Positions 24,320 to 33,246 of a stretch of 64,000 bases of DNA are shown here, piece by piece (positions within the stretch are counted from its first letter, which is position 1; each line of letters starts with the position of its first letter). The notes under the pieces were generated by a model, which was given only the letters and a program-made list of their open reading frames with translations, was not told the origin of the DNA and did not search any database. The translations under genes were made by a program, and so were the position numbers. Source of the DNA: Streptomyces roseoviridis (GTDB lineage Bacteria; Actinomycetota; Actinomycetes; Streptomycetales; Streptomycetaceae); contig NZ_BAAAWU010000001.1 in NCBI RefSeq assembly GCF_039535235.1, positions 3,782,001 through 3,846,000 of the forward strand, read 5' to 3'.

Positions 24320-25786
24320 TCAGCTCTTGCTCTTCACTACCGCCTTCATCACGGCCTTCGCGATCGGGGCCGCCAGACCGCCACCGCTGATGTCCTCACG
24401 GTCGGTGCCGCCCGCGTCCTCGACGATCACGGCCACCGCCACCGGGGAACCCTGGTCGGTCTTGGCGTAGGAGATGAACCAGGCGTAGGGACGCTTGGCG
24501 TTCTTCTCGCCGTGCTGCGCCGTACCCGTCTTGCCGCCGACCTTCACCCCGTCCATGTTCAGGTCGGCCTTGCCGCCGGTGCCGTTCTCGACGACGTTCT
24601 CCATCATCCGCTGGAGCAGCTGCGCGTTCTCCGGCGAGACCGGGCGGCTCAGCTCCTTCGGCTCGTTCTGCTGGATCACGTCGAGGTTCGGCGCCACCAG
24701 CTTGTCGATCATGTACGGCTGCATCAGCTTGCCGTCGTTGGCGATCGCGGCCGTCACCATCGCCATCTGCAGCGGCGTCGTCGCCGTGTTGAACTGGCCG
24801 ATCGACGACAGCGCGTTTCCACCCCGGTCGGCCTTCTTGTCGTAGACGGAGGCGACCGCGCGGACCGGAGTGAACTGCTCCTCGTTGAAGCCGAACTTCT
24901 CCGCCATCTCGACCATCTTGTCGCGGCCGACGTCGTCACCGAGCTTGGCGAACACCGAGTTGCACGACACCCGCAGCGCCTCGTTCAGGCTCGCGTTGGC
25001 GCAGCCGCCGTGCTGGTTCTTCATCGGTACCCGGGACAGCGGGATCTTCCAGCCCTCGGGGGTGTCCGTCGCCGCGTCGATGTCCTTGACCGCGCCGTTC
25101 TCCAGCGCCGCCGCCGCCGTGACCACCTTGAAGACGGAGCCGGGCGGGTAGATCTCGCGCAGCGCACGGTTCAGCTTCGGCTTGTTCTTGTCCTTCTCCA
25201 GCGACTGCCACGCCTGGGCGTCCGCGTTGTGATAGCCGGCGAAGGACGCCGGGTCGTACGACGGGGTCGAGGCGAGCGCCAGGATCTTGCCCGTCGACGG
25301 CTCGATCGCGACGACCGCGCCCGTCTTCGACCCGAGGCCCTTGTACGCGGCCCGCTGCGCCGCCCCGCTCAGGGTGGTGACGACGTCGCCGCCCTTCTTC
25401 TTCTCGCCGGTGAACATGGCGAGGGTGCGGTCGAAGAACAGCCGGTCGTCGTTGCCGGTGAGGATGCCGTCCTCGATCTTCTCGATCTGGCTGGCGTCGA
25501 AGGCCTGCGAGGCGTAACCCGTGACCGGCGCCCACATGGGGCCGTCCACATAGGTCCGCTTGAACTTGTAGAAGTTGTCCTTGGAATCGATCGAGCCCGT
25601 GATCGGCTTGCCGTCCACGATGATGTTGCCGCGCTCGCTGGCGTAGCGCTCGATCGTGACCCGCTTGTTCTTCGGGTGGGCGTTGAGCTCGTCGGCGCGC
25701 ACGTACTGGAGCCAGTTGTCCCGCACCAGCAGGGCGAAGATCAGCAGGCCGCAGAAGATCGCGACGCGGCGCAGCGGCTTGTTCAC
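24320..25786 (-). CDS. pbpA: Class B penicillin-binding protein (PbpA type)
   Basis: The 488-residue transpeptidase has a short cytoplasmic tail, one membrane helix (VAIFCGLLIFALLV), a non-catalytic N-terminal domain and a transpeptidase domain. The active-site motifs are SVFK (serine near residue 215 region, PPGSVFKVVTAA), SCN and KTGT. It cross-links peptidoglycan and works with the FtsW/RodA polymerase encoded directly upstream, whose stop overlaps this GTG by four bases (GTGA). Confidence 0.95.
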   Translation of the reverse strand: MNKPLRRVAIFCGLLIFALLVRDNWLQYVRADELNAHPKNKRVTIERYASERGNIIVDGKPITGSIDSKDNFYKFKRTYVDGPMWAPVTGYASQAFDASQIEKIEDGILTGNDDRLFFDRTLAMFTGEKKKGGDVVTTLSGAAQRAAYKGLGSKTGAVVAIEPSTGKILALASTPSYDPASFAGYHNADAQAWQSLEKDKNKPKLNRALREIYPPGSVFKVVTAAAALENGAVKDIDAATDTPEGWKIPLSRVPMKNQHGGCANASLNEALRVSCNSVFAKLGDDVGRDKMVEMAEKFGFNEEQFTPVRAVASVYDKKADRGGNALSSIGQFNTATTPLQMAMVTAAIANDGKLMQPYMIDKLVAPNLDVIQQNEPKELSRPVSPENAQLLQRMMENVVENGTGGKADLNMDGVKVGGKTGTAQHGEKNAKRPYAWFISYAKTDQGSPVAVAVIVEDAGGTDREDISGGGLAAPIAKAVMKAVVKSKS

Positions 25787-27213
25787 GGACGGACCACCTG
25801 CGTCATCTCGGCGTCGGGGTTCGGGGCGGGGGAGGGCGCGGGTCGGCGCGCGGTGTCGCTGATACGGATCAGCACGCCGATCAGCGCCCAGTTGGCGATC
25901 ACGGACGAACCACCGTAGGCGAGGAACGGCATCGTCATACCGGTCAGCGGGATGAGGCCCATCACGCCGCCGGCGACGACGAAGACCTGCAGCGCGAACG
26001 CGCCCGACAGGCCCATCGCCAGCAGCTTGCCGAACGGGTCGCGCGCGGCGAGGGCGGTGCGCACACCGCGCTCGATGATCAGCCCGTAGAACAGCAGGAA
26101 GACCATCACACCGGTGAGACCGAGCTCCTCGCCGACGGTGGCGAAGATGAAGTCGGAGTTCGCGGCGAAGCCGATGAGATCCGAGTTGCCCTGGCCGATG
26201 CCGGTGCCGAGGATGCCGCCGGAGCCGAAGGACATCAGCACCTGGGACATCTGGTCGCAGGCAGCGGCCATGTTGCTGCCTTCGGGAGCCGTCTTCAGGC
26301 ACTCGAAGGGGTCGAGCCACGCGGCGACGCGGGACTTCACGTGGGAGGCGGTGGAGCCGACGACCACCGCACCGGCCGTGGACATCAGCAGACCCATGAC
26401 GACCCAGCTGGTCCGCTCCGTCGCCACGTACAGCATGATCACGAACATGCCGAAGAACAGCAGCGACGTTCCGAGGTCGTTCTCGAAGACCAGGATCATC
26501 AGGCTGATCGCCCAGATCGTCAGGATCGGTCCCAGGTCCCGGCCACGCGGCAGATACAGCCCCATGAAGCGGCGGCTGGCCAGCGCCAGCGCGTCCCGTT
26601 TCACCATCAGATAGCCGGAGAAGAACACGGCCAGGACCAGCTTGGCGAACTCACCGGGCTGGATCGAGAAACCACCGACGTTGATCCAGATCTTGGCGCC
26701 GAAGACGTCCGCGCCGAGACCGGGGACGAGCGGCAGCAGCAGCAGCACGAGGGCCGCCGCCATCGAGATGTACGTGTAGCGCTGCAGCACCCGGTGGTCC
26801 TTCAGCAGCAGCAGCACACCCACGAACATGGCGATGCCGATCGCCGAGTACAGCATCTGGTTGGGTGCGTCGGGGCTGAAGGTCTTGTACCGGGCGATGA
26901 TGCGCGGCGACTGGTCCAGGCGCCAGATCAGCACCAGACCCATCCCGTTGAGCAGCGTCGCCAGCGGCAGCAGCAGCGGGTCCGCGTACGGCGCCCACTT
27001 GCGCACCACGAGATGCGCGACGCCCGCGAGCAGGCCGAGCCCGAGCCCGTATCCCGCCATGCCCGGCGGCACCTTGCCGTCGATCGCCAGACCGACGTTG
27101 AGGTACGCGAACACGGGGATGGCGACGGCGAACGCCAGCAGCGCCAGCTCGGTGTTCCGGCGGCTCGGCGCCTCGATGGCGCCGATGGTGGTCGTGTTGG
27201 TGACAACGCTCAT
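25783..27213 (-). CDS. FtsW/RodA/SpoVE-family peptidoglycan glycosyltransferase
   Basis: The 476-residue protein has about twelve membrane segments and SEDS-family motifs such as QPGEFAKLVLAVFFSGYL, ENDLGTSLLFFG, the GxGxGxGN pattern in GGILGTGIGQGNSD, TVGEELGLTG and LTGMTMPFLAYGGSS. SEDS proteins polymerise glycan strands from lipid II and pair with a class B PBP, here the adjacent pbpA. In this cluster it is usually called RodA or FtsW in Streptomyces; the sequence does not decide. Confidence 0.94.
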   Translation of the reverse strand: MSVVTNTTTIGAIEAPSRRNTELALLAFAVAIPVFAYLNVGLAIDGKVPPGMAGYGLGLGLLAGVAHLVVRKWAPYADPLLLPLATLLNGMGLVLIWRLDQSPRIIARYKTFSPDAPNQMLYSAIGIAMFVGVLLLLKDHRVLQRYTYISMAAALVLLLLPLVPGLGADVFGAKIWINVGGFSIQPGEFAKLVLAVFFSGYLMVKRDALALASRRFMGLYLPRGRDLGPILTIWAISLMILVFENDLGTSLLFFGMFVIMLYVATERTSWVVMGLLMSTAGAVVVGSTASHVKSRVAAWLDPFECLKTAPEGSNMAAACDQMSQVLMSFGSGGILGTGIGQGNSDLIGFAANSDFIFATVGEELGLTGVMVFLLFYGLIIERGVRTALAARDPFGKLLAMGLSGAFALQVFVVAGGVMGLIPLTGMTMPFLAYGGSSVIANWALIGVLIRISDTARRPAPSPAPNPDAEMTQVVRP

Positions 27214-27241
27214 GGTGGTGAAAGGCCCCCTACGGGTCTGC

Positions 27242-28726
27242 TTACTGCTTGCCGCAGTTCGAGGCCAGCTTCTGCTCCTCCGAGGACAGGGTGGGCCCGG
27301 GGGACGGCGCGGCTGTGGTGGGCTTGGGGTTCGGCGACGCGGAGCCTTCCGAGGACGGCGGCGGGCTCGCCTTGTCCGCCGCGTCCGCGGCGGCCTTCTG
27401 ACGCTGCTCGGTCTTCTTGCAGGCCGACGCCTGCACCGCCAGCTCGGAGATCTTCGTCTTCGCCTTGGCGAGGCTGCCGCCCGCGATGGTGTCCTCGACC
27501 TGCTTGCGCTGGTACGCCGGCAGGTACTTGAGTTCGATCTCGGGGTGGTCCGCCTCGACCTCCGAGAGCCTCACCCACGCCAGGTCCTGGCTGATGCCCC
27601 GGTACAGCGCCACGTGATCGTCCTTCGTGCCCACGTAGTACTGCGTCTGCGTCCAGCGGTACCCGCCGTACAGGCCGCCGCCGATCACCCCCAGCGCCAG
27701 CACGAGGAAGAAGGAGCGCTTCAGCCACTTGCGGCCGGAGCGCGGCTTCACGAAGTCGTCCTCCGCGTACGCGCCGAAGGAGCCCTGCGGCGGCATCCCG
27801 CCGTAGCCGTGGTCGTCGCCGCTTCCGGGCGGGCCGAAACCGCCCGCCGGCGGCTGCTGGTGCGGCGCCGGCCGGCCGAGCCCGGAGGCGCGGCCCGCGG
27901 GCGTGTGCATCGCTCCGCCGTCGTGCAGCGGCGACTGGTTCTCCGCGACCGCGCCCACGATCACCGGGGTGTCGCTGAGGTGGCCGGCGAGGGTGTCGCC
28001 GCCGTCGACGTCGAGGACGTCGGCGACGATCACCGTGATGTTGTCCGGGCCGCCGCCGCGCAGCGCGAGCTGGATCAGCTCCTGCACGGTCTCCTGTGGA
28101 CCCTGGTAGCTGGCGAGGGTCTCCTCCAGCGTCTGGTGCGACACCACGCCCGACAGGCCGTCGGAGCACACCAGATAGCGGTCGCCCGCCCGCACCTCGC
28201 GGATGGACAGGTCCGGCTCGACGTGGTCGCCGCTGCCCAGCGCGCGCATGAGGAGCGACCTCTGCGGGTGGGTGGTGGCCTCCTCCTCGGTGATCCGGCC
28301 CTCGTCGACGAGCCGCTGCACCCAGGTGTGGTCCTGCGTGATCTGCGTGAGCACGCCGTCGCGCAGCAGGTACGCGCGCGAGTCTCCGACGTGCACGAGA
28401 CCGAGGCGCTGTCCCGTCCACAGCAGGGCGGTGAGCGTCGTGCCCATGCCCTCCAGCTGCGGGTCCTCCTCGACCATCATCCGCAGCTGGTCGTTGGCGC
28501 GCTGCACCGCCGTACCGAGCGAGGTGAGGATGTCGGAGCCGGGGACGTCGTCGTCCAGCGTCACCAGGGTCGAGATCACTTCGGACGAGGCGACCTCACC
28601 GGCGGCCTGGCCGCCCATGCCGTCGGCGATCGCGAGCAGCCGCGGCCCGGCGTAACCGGAGTCCTCGTTGCCCTCGCGGATCATGCCCTTGTGCGAGCCC
28701 GCGGCGAAACGCAGTGACAAGCTCAT
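27242..28726 (-). CDS. pstP: PP2C-family Ser/Thr protein phosphatase (PstP type)
   Basis: The 494-residue protein carries an N-terminal PP2C domain with the metal-binding motifs REGNEDSG, ADGMGG, GDSRAY, SDGLSG and GGPDNITV, then a Gly/Pro-rich linker, one membrane helix (FFLVLALGVIGGGLYGGY) and an extracellular tail with Ser/Pro repeats. It reverses phosphorylation by PknB and similar kinases. ATG at 28726 starts at the family N-terminus MSLSLRF; an earlier ATG would add unrelated residues. It lies 28 bases before the ftsW/rodA gene. Confidence 0.93.
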   Translation of the reverse strand: MSLSLRFAAGSHKGMIREGNEDSGYAGPRLLAIADGMGGQAAGEVASSEVISTLVTLDDDVPGSDILTSLGTAVQRANDQLRMMVEEDPQLEGMGTTLTALLWTGQRLGLVHVGDSRAYLLRDGVLTQITQDHTWVQRLVDEGRITEEEATTHPQRSLLMRALGSGDHVEPDLSIREVRAGDRYLVCSDGLSGVVSHQTLEETLASYQGPQETVQELIQLALRGGGPDNITVIVADVLDVDGGDTLAGHLSDTPVIVGAVAENQSPLHDGGAMHTPAGRASGLGRPAPHQQPPAGGFGPPGSGDDHGYGGMPPQGSFGAYAEDDFVKPRSGRKWLKRSFFLVLALGVIGGGLYGGYRWTQTQYYVGTKDDHVALYRGISQDLAWVRLSEVEADHPEIELKYLPAYQRKQVEDTIAGGSLAKAKTKISELAVQASACKKTEQRQKAAADAADKASPPPSSEGSASPNPKPTTAAPSPGPTLSSEEQKLASNCGKQ

Positions 28727-28903
28727 GCCCACCTGCCCTGTCGGCGCCGCCTCGGGGTGCCGCCGGTCTCGAGCCACACTGCCCACCCTCCGGTCGGGAG
28801 CCCGTACCCGCCCTGGCCCGCTGCCCGGGCTGCCGCGCGGTCCTCGGGGCGGCCCTTCGTGGGGACCGTCCCGGCGCGCTCGCTCCGCTCGCTCATTTTC
28901 GTA

Positions 28904-29428
28904 CTACTTCCGCAGCTCGATGACGGTCTTGCCGATGCGGATCGGCGCGCCCAGCGGAATCGGCGTGGCGGTGGTGAGGCGGGTCCGGTCGAGATACGTG
29001 CCGTTGGTGGACCCGAGGTCCTCGACGATCCACTGACCGTCCCGGTCCGGGTAGATCCTGGCGTGCCTGCTGGACGCGTAGTCGTCGTCCAGCACGATCG
29101 TCGAGTCGTGGGCGCGGCCCAGCGTGATGGTCTGCCCCTGGAGGGCGACCGTCGTGCCGGTGAGGGTGCCCTCGGAGACGACGAGCTTGGTCGGGGCGCC
29201 GCGGCGCTGCCGCCCGCCGCCCGCGGCCTGCTGGCCGCCCCGCTGCTGCGGAGGCGCGGCGGCCTGCCGCCCGCCCTGCTGCGGGCGCGCTTCCTGGCGC
29301 CGCGAACCGCGCTGGGTGACCCGCGTGCCGAACAGGTCGCTACGGATGACCTGGACGGCCACGATGACGAACAGCCACAGAACGGCCAGGAAACCCAGCC
29401 GCATGACCGTCAGGGTCAGCTCTGACAT
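28904..29428 (-). CDS. fhaB: FHA-domain protein FhaB
   Basis: The 174-residue protein has an N-terminal membrane helix (MRLGFLAVLWLFVIVAVQVI), a Gln/Arg/Gly linker and a C-terminal FHA domain (about 85-170) with LGRAHDSTIVLDD, SSRHARI and DLGSTNGTYLD. FHA domains bind phosphothreonine, so it probably recruits targets of PknB to the membrane. It follows fhaA by ten bases and lies upstream of the phosphatase with a 177-base gap. Confidence 0.93.
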   Translation of the reverse strand: MSELTLTVMRLGFLAVLWLFVIVAVQVIRSDLFGTRVTQRGSRRQEARPQQGGRQAAAPPQQRGGQQAAGGGRQRRGAPTKLVVSEGTLTGTTVALQGQTITLGRAHDSTIVLDDDYASSRHARIYPDRDGQWIVEDLGSTNGTYLDRTRLTTATPIPLGAPIRIGKTVIELRK

Positions 29429-29438
29429 TGCCCCCGCT

Positions 29439-30311
29439 TCACCCTTCGGCTTGCCGGTAAACGATGGTGGTGCTGCCCACGACGATCCGCGAGCCGTCGC
29501 GGAGCGTAGCGCGGGTGGTGTGCTGCCCGTCCACCACGATGCCGTTGGTGGACCCGAGATCCGTGATCGTCGAGGGCGTTCCGGTCCGGATCTCGCAGTG
29601 CCGGCGCGAGACGCCGGGATCGTCGATCCTCACGTCCGCGTCGGTGCTGCGGCCGAGGACCAGGGTCGGGCGGGAAATCTGGTGACGGTTGCCGTTGATC
29701 TCGATCCAGCGGCGGACCTGCCCGCCGCCCGAACCGGGCACGGGCGCGGGACCGCCGGGACGGCCCGCGGCCGCAGCCGTCGGACGGTGACCGGGCATCG
29801 CCGGGGCGCCCGGCGGCGGCGCCGCGGGCATCGGCGGGGCACCGGCCGGAGGGTAGCCGTAGCCACCGCGCGGCGGCTGCTGCTGCCCCTGACCGGGATG
29901 CGGGGCGTGCCCGCCGGCGGGCTGCGGCTGTGACGTACTCGACGCGAGCGTACGACTGCGCACCCGGTACAGACCGGTGTCGAGGTCGTCGGCCTTCTCC
30001 AGGTGGACCTTGATCGGCCCCATGAAGGTGTACCGCTGCTGCTTGGCGTAGTCCCGGACCAGACCGGCGAGCTCGTCGCCGAGCTGGCCCGAGTAGGGGC
30101 TGAGGCGCTCGTAGTCCGGCGCGCTCAGCTCCACGATGAAGTCGTTGGGGACGACCGTCCGCTCGCGGTTCCAGATCGTCGCGTTGTTGTCGCACTCGCG
30201 CTGGAGGGCGCCGGCGATCTCGACGGGCTGGACCTCGGACTTGAAGACCTTGGCGAAGGTGCCGTTGACCAGACCTTCAAGTCGCTGCTCGAACCGCTTC
30301 AGGACTCCCAT
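29439..30311 (-). CDS. fhaA: DUF3662 and FHA-domain protein FhaA
   Basis: The 290-residue protein has the N-terminal DUF3662 domain (residues 1-115: MGVLKRFEQRLEGLVNGTFA at the start), a long Pro/Gly/Gln-rich linker and a C-terminal FHA domain with LGRSTDADVRIDDPGVSRRH and TDLGSTNG. In mycobacteria FhaA binds phosphorylated MviN and controls lipid II flipping; the same role here is inference. It is the first gene of the cell-wall cluster, and GGAGG lies before its ATG. Confidence 0.94.
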   Translation of the reverse strand: MGVLKRFEQRLEGLVNGTFAKVFKSEVQPVEIAGALQRECDNNATIWNRERTVVPNDFIVELSAPDYERLSPYSGQLGDELAGLVRDYAKQQRYTFMGPIKVHLEKADDLDTGLYRVRSRTLASSTSQPQPAGGHAPHPGQGQQQPPRGGYGYPPAGAPPMPAAPPPGAPAMPGHRPTAAAAGRPGGPAPVPGSGGGQVRRWIEINGNRHQISRPTLVLGRSTDADVRIDDPGVSRRHCEIRTGTPSTITDLGSTNGIVVDGQHTTRATLRDGSRIVVGSTTIVYRQAEG

Positions 30312-30521
30312 GGGGCACCTCCTCCTTCGTCGTCGTCCTGGTACTGCTTACTGATCGTATCCACGCGTCGGGAAATCGGCTGGTTCCCCTTCTCTGCCCT
30401 GTGGACGAGTGTCACCTCTCACAGACCTTCCGCGGGCCTTTCCCCCGGGATCGTAGAGGCGGCCTGTGGACAGTGTCCCGCACCGGGGACCGAGCGGAAG
30501 TGCCGCGTGCGCCACCTCTCA

Positions 30522-30740
30522 CCCGTCCCGGCCTCCGGTCCTGCCCGTCGTGGTCTGCGATCTTGCCCGTCCCGGCCTCCGGTCCTGCCCGTCGTGGTCT
30601 GCGATCTTGCCCGACGCGGTCTCCGATCTCGTCCTTCGCGGTCTGGTGATCCTGCTGTCCCGGCCTCCGGTCCTGCCGTCCTGGCTCCGATCCTGCTGTC
30701 ACGGCCACCGGTCCCGCCCGTCACCGCTTCGGCCGGTCGC
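30522..30740. repeat. Degenerate 22/44-bp minisatellite upstream of tRNA-Leu
   Basis: The 589-base space 30312-30900 has no convincing gene. Inside it two identical 44-bp units start at 30522 and 30566, each made of two related 22-bp halves (CCCGTCCCGGCCTCCGGTCC type and CCCGTCGTGGTCTGCGATCT type). At least five diverged 20-23-bp copies follow to about 30740. The rest of the space holds DnaA-box variants (TGTGGACGA at 30400, TGTGGACAG at 30465) and the tRNA promoter region with TAATCT at 30839-30844. Confidence 0.75.
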
Positions 30741-30900
30741 TGCGGCTCCCGTTCCTCTTCCCTCCCTGCTCCTCTTCTCTCCTCCTCCGTCGCGGAGGGG
30801 TCGAAACAACGGATGTGAATCCACCGTCTGCGACGTGCTAATCTTCAGATGTCGCCAGGCGAGCGCACCGAAAGGTGAAGGAGCCCGGAGACCACCCAAT

Positions 30901-30987
30901 GCGCGGGTGGCGGAATAGGCAGACGCGCTGGATTCAGGTTCCAGTGCCCGAAAGGGCGTGGGGGTTCAACTCCCCCCTCGCGCACCA
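30901..30987 (+). tRNA. tRNA-Leu (CAG anticodon)
   Basis: A class II tRNA with a long variable arm (TGCCCGAAAGGGCGT). The acceptor GCGCGGG pairs with CTCGCGC, and the loop TTCAGGT between CTGGA and TCCAG gives anticodon CAG. Unlike the other two tRNAs here, the 3' CCA is encoded (30985-30987). Confidence 0.96.
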
Positions 30988-30990
30988 GAC

Positions 30991-31025
30991 GGAAGCCCCG
31001 TAGGTCAATGACCTACGGGGCTTCC
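30991..31025 (+). terminator. Terminator after tRNA-Leu
   Basis: A perfect 17-bp stem (30991-31007 with 31009-31025, GGAAGCCCCGTAGGTCA) starts three bases after the tRNA. The minimal central loop forces a few terminal pairs open. Confidence 0.9.
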
Positions 31026-31207
31026 GCGTTGTCGGTGGTGGGCGTGGCGCCGGCGCTGCGGGTGCGGTGCGGGTGATGGTGCTCGTGCGACGGGTGGGGC
31101 CCGGGGTTCGCCGAGGCGCGGGCCGTGCGAGCGGTGCGACCTTCGTCGGTCGGGGGCGCGACGAAAGAGGACGGCGGGCGGTCGGGCGCGGCGCCTATCG
31201 TGCGAGC

Positions 31208-33175
31208 GTGGAAGCTCCTACGAAGATCGGGACCGTCAGGGCCTGGCTCCGCGCCGGGTGGTGCTGGTTCGCGGTGCCGGGACAGTGGTCGCGGCGCAGG
31301 ACCGCGGGCGAGGCGGTGCTCGCCGTCGTCATGGCGCTGCTGGCCGCCGGCACCGAGGACCTCCTCGGCGGGGAGGGCTGGGCGCTCGCGGGCGTCGCCG
31401 TGGCCTCGGCCGTGCTGTCGCTGCTGCGGCGTCGGCTGCCGGTGACCGCGCTCGTCGTCACCTCGTTCCTCGCACCGTTCGTACCGGGCTTCCTGGCGCT
31501 GCTGATCCTGGTCGGCTGGTCGGCGGGCCGTTACGTCCCGGGTGCGGGCCGCGCCCTGGCCGCGGGCACCGCCGCGTACGTCCTCAACATGGCCGGCACG
31601 GTCCTCGAGATGTGGGACGGCCACCGGATCCTGACCGTCACGTTCATCTCGACGCTGTACTTCCTGGCGACGACGCTCGCACCCGGGCTCGCCCACCGCT
31701 ACTGGGCCCAGCGCAGGACCCTGCTGCACGCCCTCCAGGAGCGGAACGTGCAGCTGCTGCGCGAGCGGGCGATGATCGCGGGTCAGGCCAGGATGCGCGA
31801 GCGCCAGCGGATCGCGCAGGACATGCACGACAGCCTCGGCCACCAACTGGCGCTGATCTCCGTGCACACCGGAGCCCTGGAGGTGGACCCCCATCTGACC
31901 GATCGCCAGCGCGAGGTGGTGGCGGTCCTGCGGAACGCCTCCATGGACGCCATGCACGAGCTGCGGGAGGTCGTCGGCATCCTGCGCGACGGCGTCGAGG
32001 CCCCGGACGAGGGGCCCGGCGGGCCGGTGGGGCGGCCCGGTGACGAGACGGGACGGGCGGCGCGGGGGACAGCCGGCATCGAGGGACTCGTCGACGCGGC
32101 CCGGTCCGCCGGGACCGCGATCGGCCTGACCCGACGGGGCGAGCCCCGGGCGCTCGCGCCAGCCGTCGACCACGCCGCGTACCGGATAGTCCAGGAAGGC
32201 CTGACGAACGCGTACAAGCACGCGCCGGGCGCCCCGATCAGCGTGGAGGTGCGCTACGAGCCGGACGCCTTCGTGGTCGAGGTGCTGAACGAGGAGACGG
32301 CCGAGCGCCCCGCGGAGGTCGTCAGCGGCGGGCAGGGGCTGACCGGCCTGCACGAGCGGGCACGCCTGGTCGGCGGCATCGTCCACGCCGGCCCCGCCGA
32401 CGGCGGCGGCTTCCGGGTCGCCGGAGTCCTGCCGTACGGGGCGGTGGAGGCCGCGCCGTACGTGGACCCGTACGCCGACGCGTACGCGGACGTGTACGCG
32501 GATCCGTCGGCGGGCGTGGCGGGCGCGGCGGCGCGGGGGCCGGTGCTCGCGTCGGCGGCGCATGCGTCGGGGGTGCCTGCCGTGCCCGCCTCGCCCGGGC
32601 ACGCGTCAGCCGGTTCCGGTGCCGTGCCGTACGGGGGCCCGCCGGCGGTCCCCTACGCCGCGTCTTTCGTCGATGCGGCTGACGACTTCCGGCAGCAGTC
32701 GAAGAAGGGTCCGGGAGGCCACCGTGGTCGGGTCGCAGTCGGACCGTCCGACTGGACGGTGACCGAGCGGGAGCTGGCGATGGCGATGCAGGCGGGCAGG
32801 GGCAGGAGCAAGAGCGGCGGGATAGCGCTCGGCTGCGGGATCGCGTTCGCGGCCCTCGTCCTGCTGCTGGTGGCGGGAGGCTTCGGCCTGTACTTCCTGA
32901 TGGGCTCGATGTCGAAGGGGATGATCGACCCGGCCGAGTACGACGCCGTCAAGGTCGGTCAGAGCGAGAAGGAGGTCCGGGACCGACTTCCTTCGGGCGA
33001 CACCATCACGACGACCGGACTGCACGGGAAGGGCCCCGCGGAGCCGGAGGGATCGACGTGTCTGGTGCTCATGAGCACGGAGATGGGCGACAGCCTCGAC
33101 TCGGAACCCGTTTTCCGGTTCTGCTTCAAGGACGGCAAGCTGATCGAGAAGAAGTCGTACGACGTCGTGCGCTAG
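31208..33175 (+). CDS. NarL-family sensor histidine kinase with extra C-terminal membrane helix and BamE-like domain
   Basis: The 655-residue protein has several membrane helices in residues 25-160, the HisKA_3 phosphoacceptor block (QDMHDSLGHQ, histidine near residue 207) and an HATPase domain with EGLTNAYKHAPG and GQGLTGLHERARLVGG. Normal relatives end soon after this. Here a Tyr/Asp/Ala repeat (YVDPYADAYADVYADP), a disordered region, one more membrane helix (about 539-567, ALGCGIAFAALVLLLVAGGF) and an 85-residue extracytoplasmic domain follow. The last domain (YDAVKVGQSEKEVRDRLP) resembles the SmpA/BamE fold by pattern. GTG at 31208 precedes the first helix. The response regulator is 71 bases downstream. 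Confidence 0.88.
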   Translation: MEAPTKIGTVRAWLRAGWCWFAVPGQWSRRRTAGEAVLAVVMALLAAGTEDLLGGEGWALAGVAVASAVLSLLRRRLPVTALVVTSFLAPFVPGFLALLILVGWSAGRYVPGAGRALAAGTAAYVLNMAGTVLEMWDGHRILTVTFISTLYFLATTLAPGLAHRYWAQRRTLLHALQERNVQLLRERAMIAGQARMRERQRIAQDMHDSLGHQLALISVHTGALEVDPHLTDRQREVVAVLRNASMDAMHELREVVGILRDGVEAPDEGPGGPVGRPGDETGRAARGTAGIEGLVDAARSAGTAIGLTRRGEPRALAPAVDHAAYRIVQEGLTNAYKHAPGAPISVEVRYEPDAFVVEVLNEETAERPAEVVSGGQGLTGLHERARLVGGIVHAGPADGGGFRVAGVLPYGAVEAAPYVDPYADAYADVYADPSAGVAGAAARGPVLASAAHASGVPAVPASPGHASAGSGAVPYGGPPAVPYAASFVDAADDFRQQSKKGPGGHRGRVAVGPSDWTVTERELAMAMQAGRGRSKSGGIALGCGIAFAALVLLLVAGGFGLYFLMGSMSKGMIDPAEYDAVKVGQSEKEVRDRLPSGDTITTTGLHGKGPAEPEGSTCLVLMSTEMGDSLDSEPVFRFCFKDGKLIEKKSYDVVR

Positions 33176-33246
33176 GGCCCTCGTGCCCGGCGCCGGGGCG
33201 GGCCCTGACCTGGGACCAGGCCCGCTCGTACCGCTAGCCGTGGGGA

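Noticed and set aside
22178..25918. A 1246-residue plus-strand ORF opposite pknB and pbpA
   Set aside because: It is an antisense shadow with Arg/Leu/Val-heavy composition; the minus-strand genes have complete catalytic motifs.
30312..30900. ORFs within the minisatellite (for example 30466-30918)
   Set aside because: They are repeats read in frame, with no ribosome sites or homologous features, and one runs into tRNA-Leu.
31013..32602. Minus-strand ORF opposite the histidine kinase
   Set aside because: Shadow of the kinase; the plus-strand reading has histidine kinase motifs.
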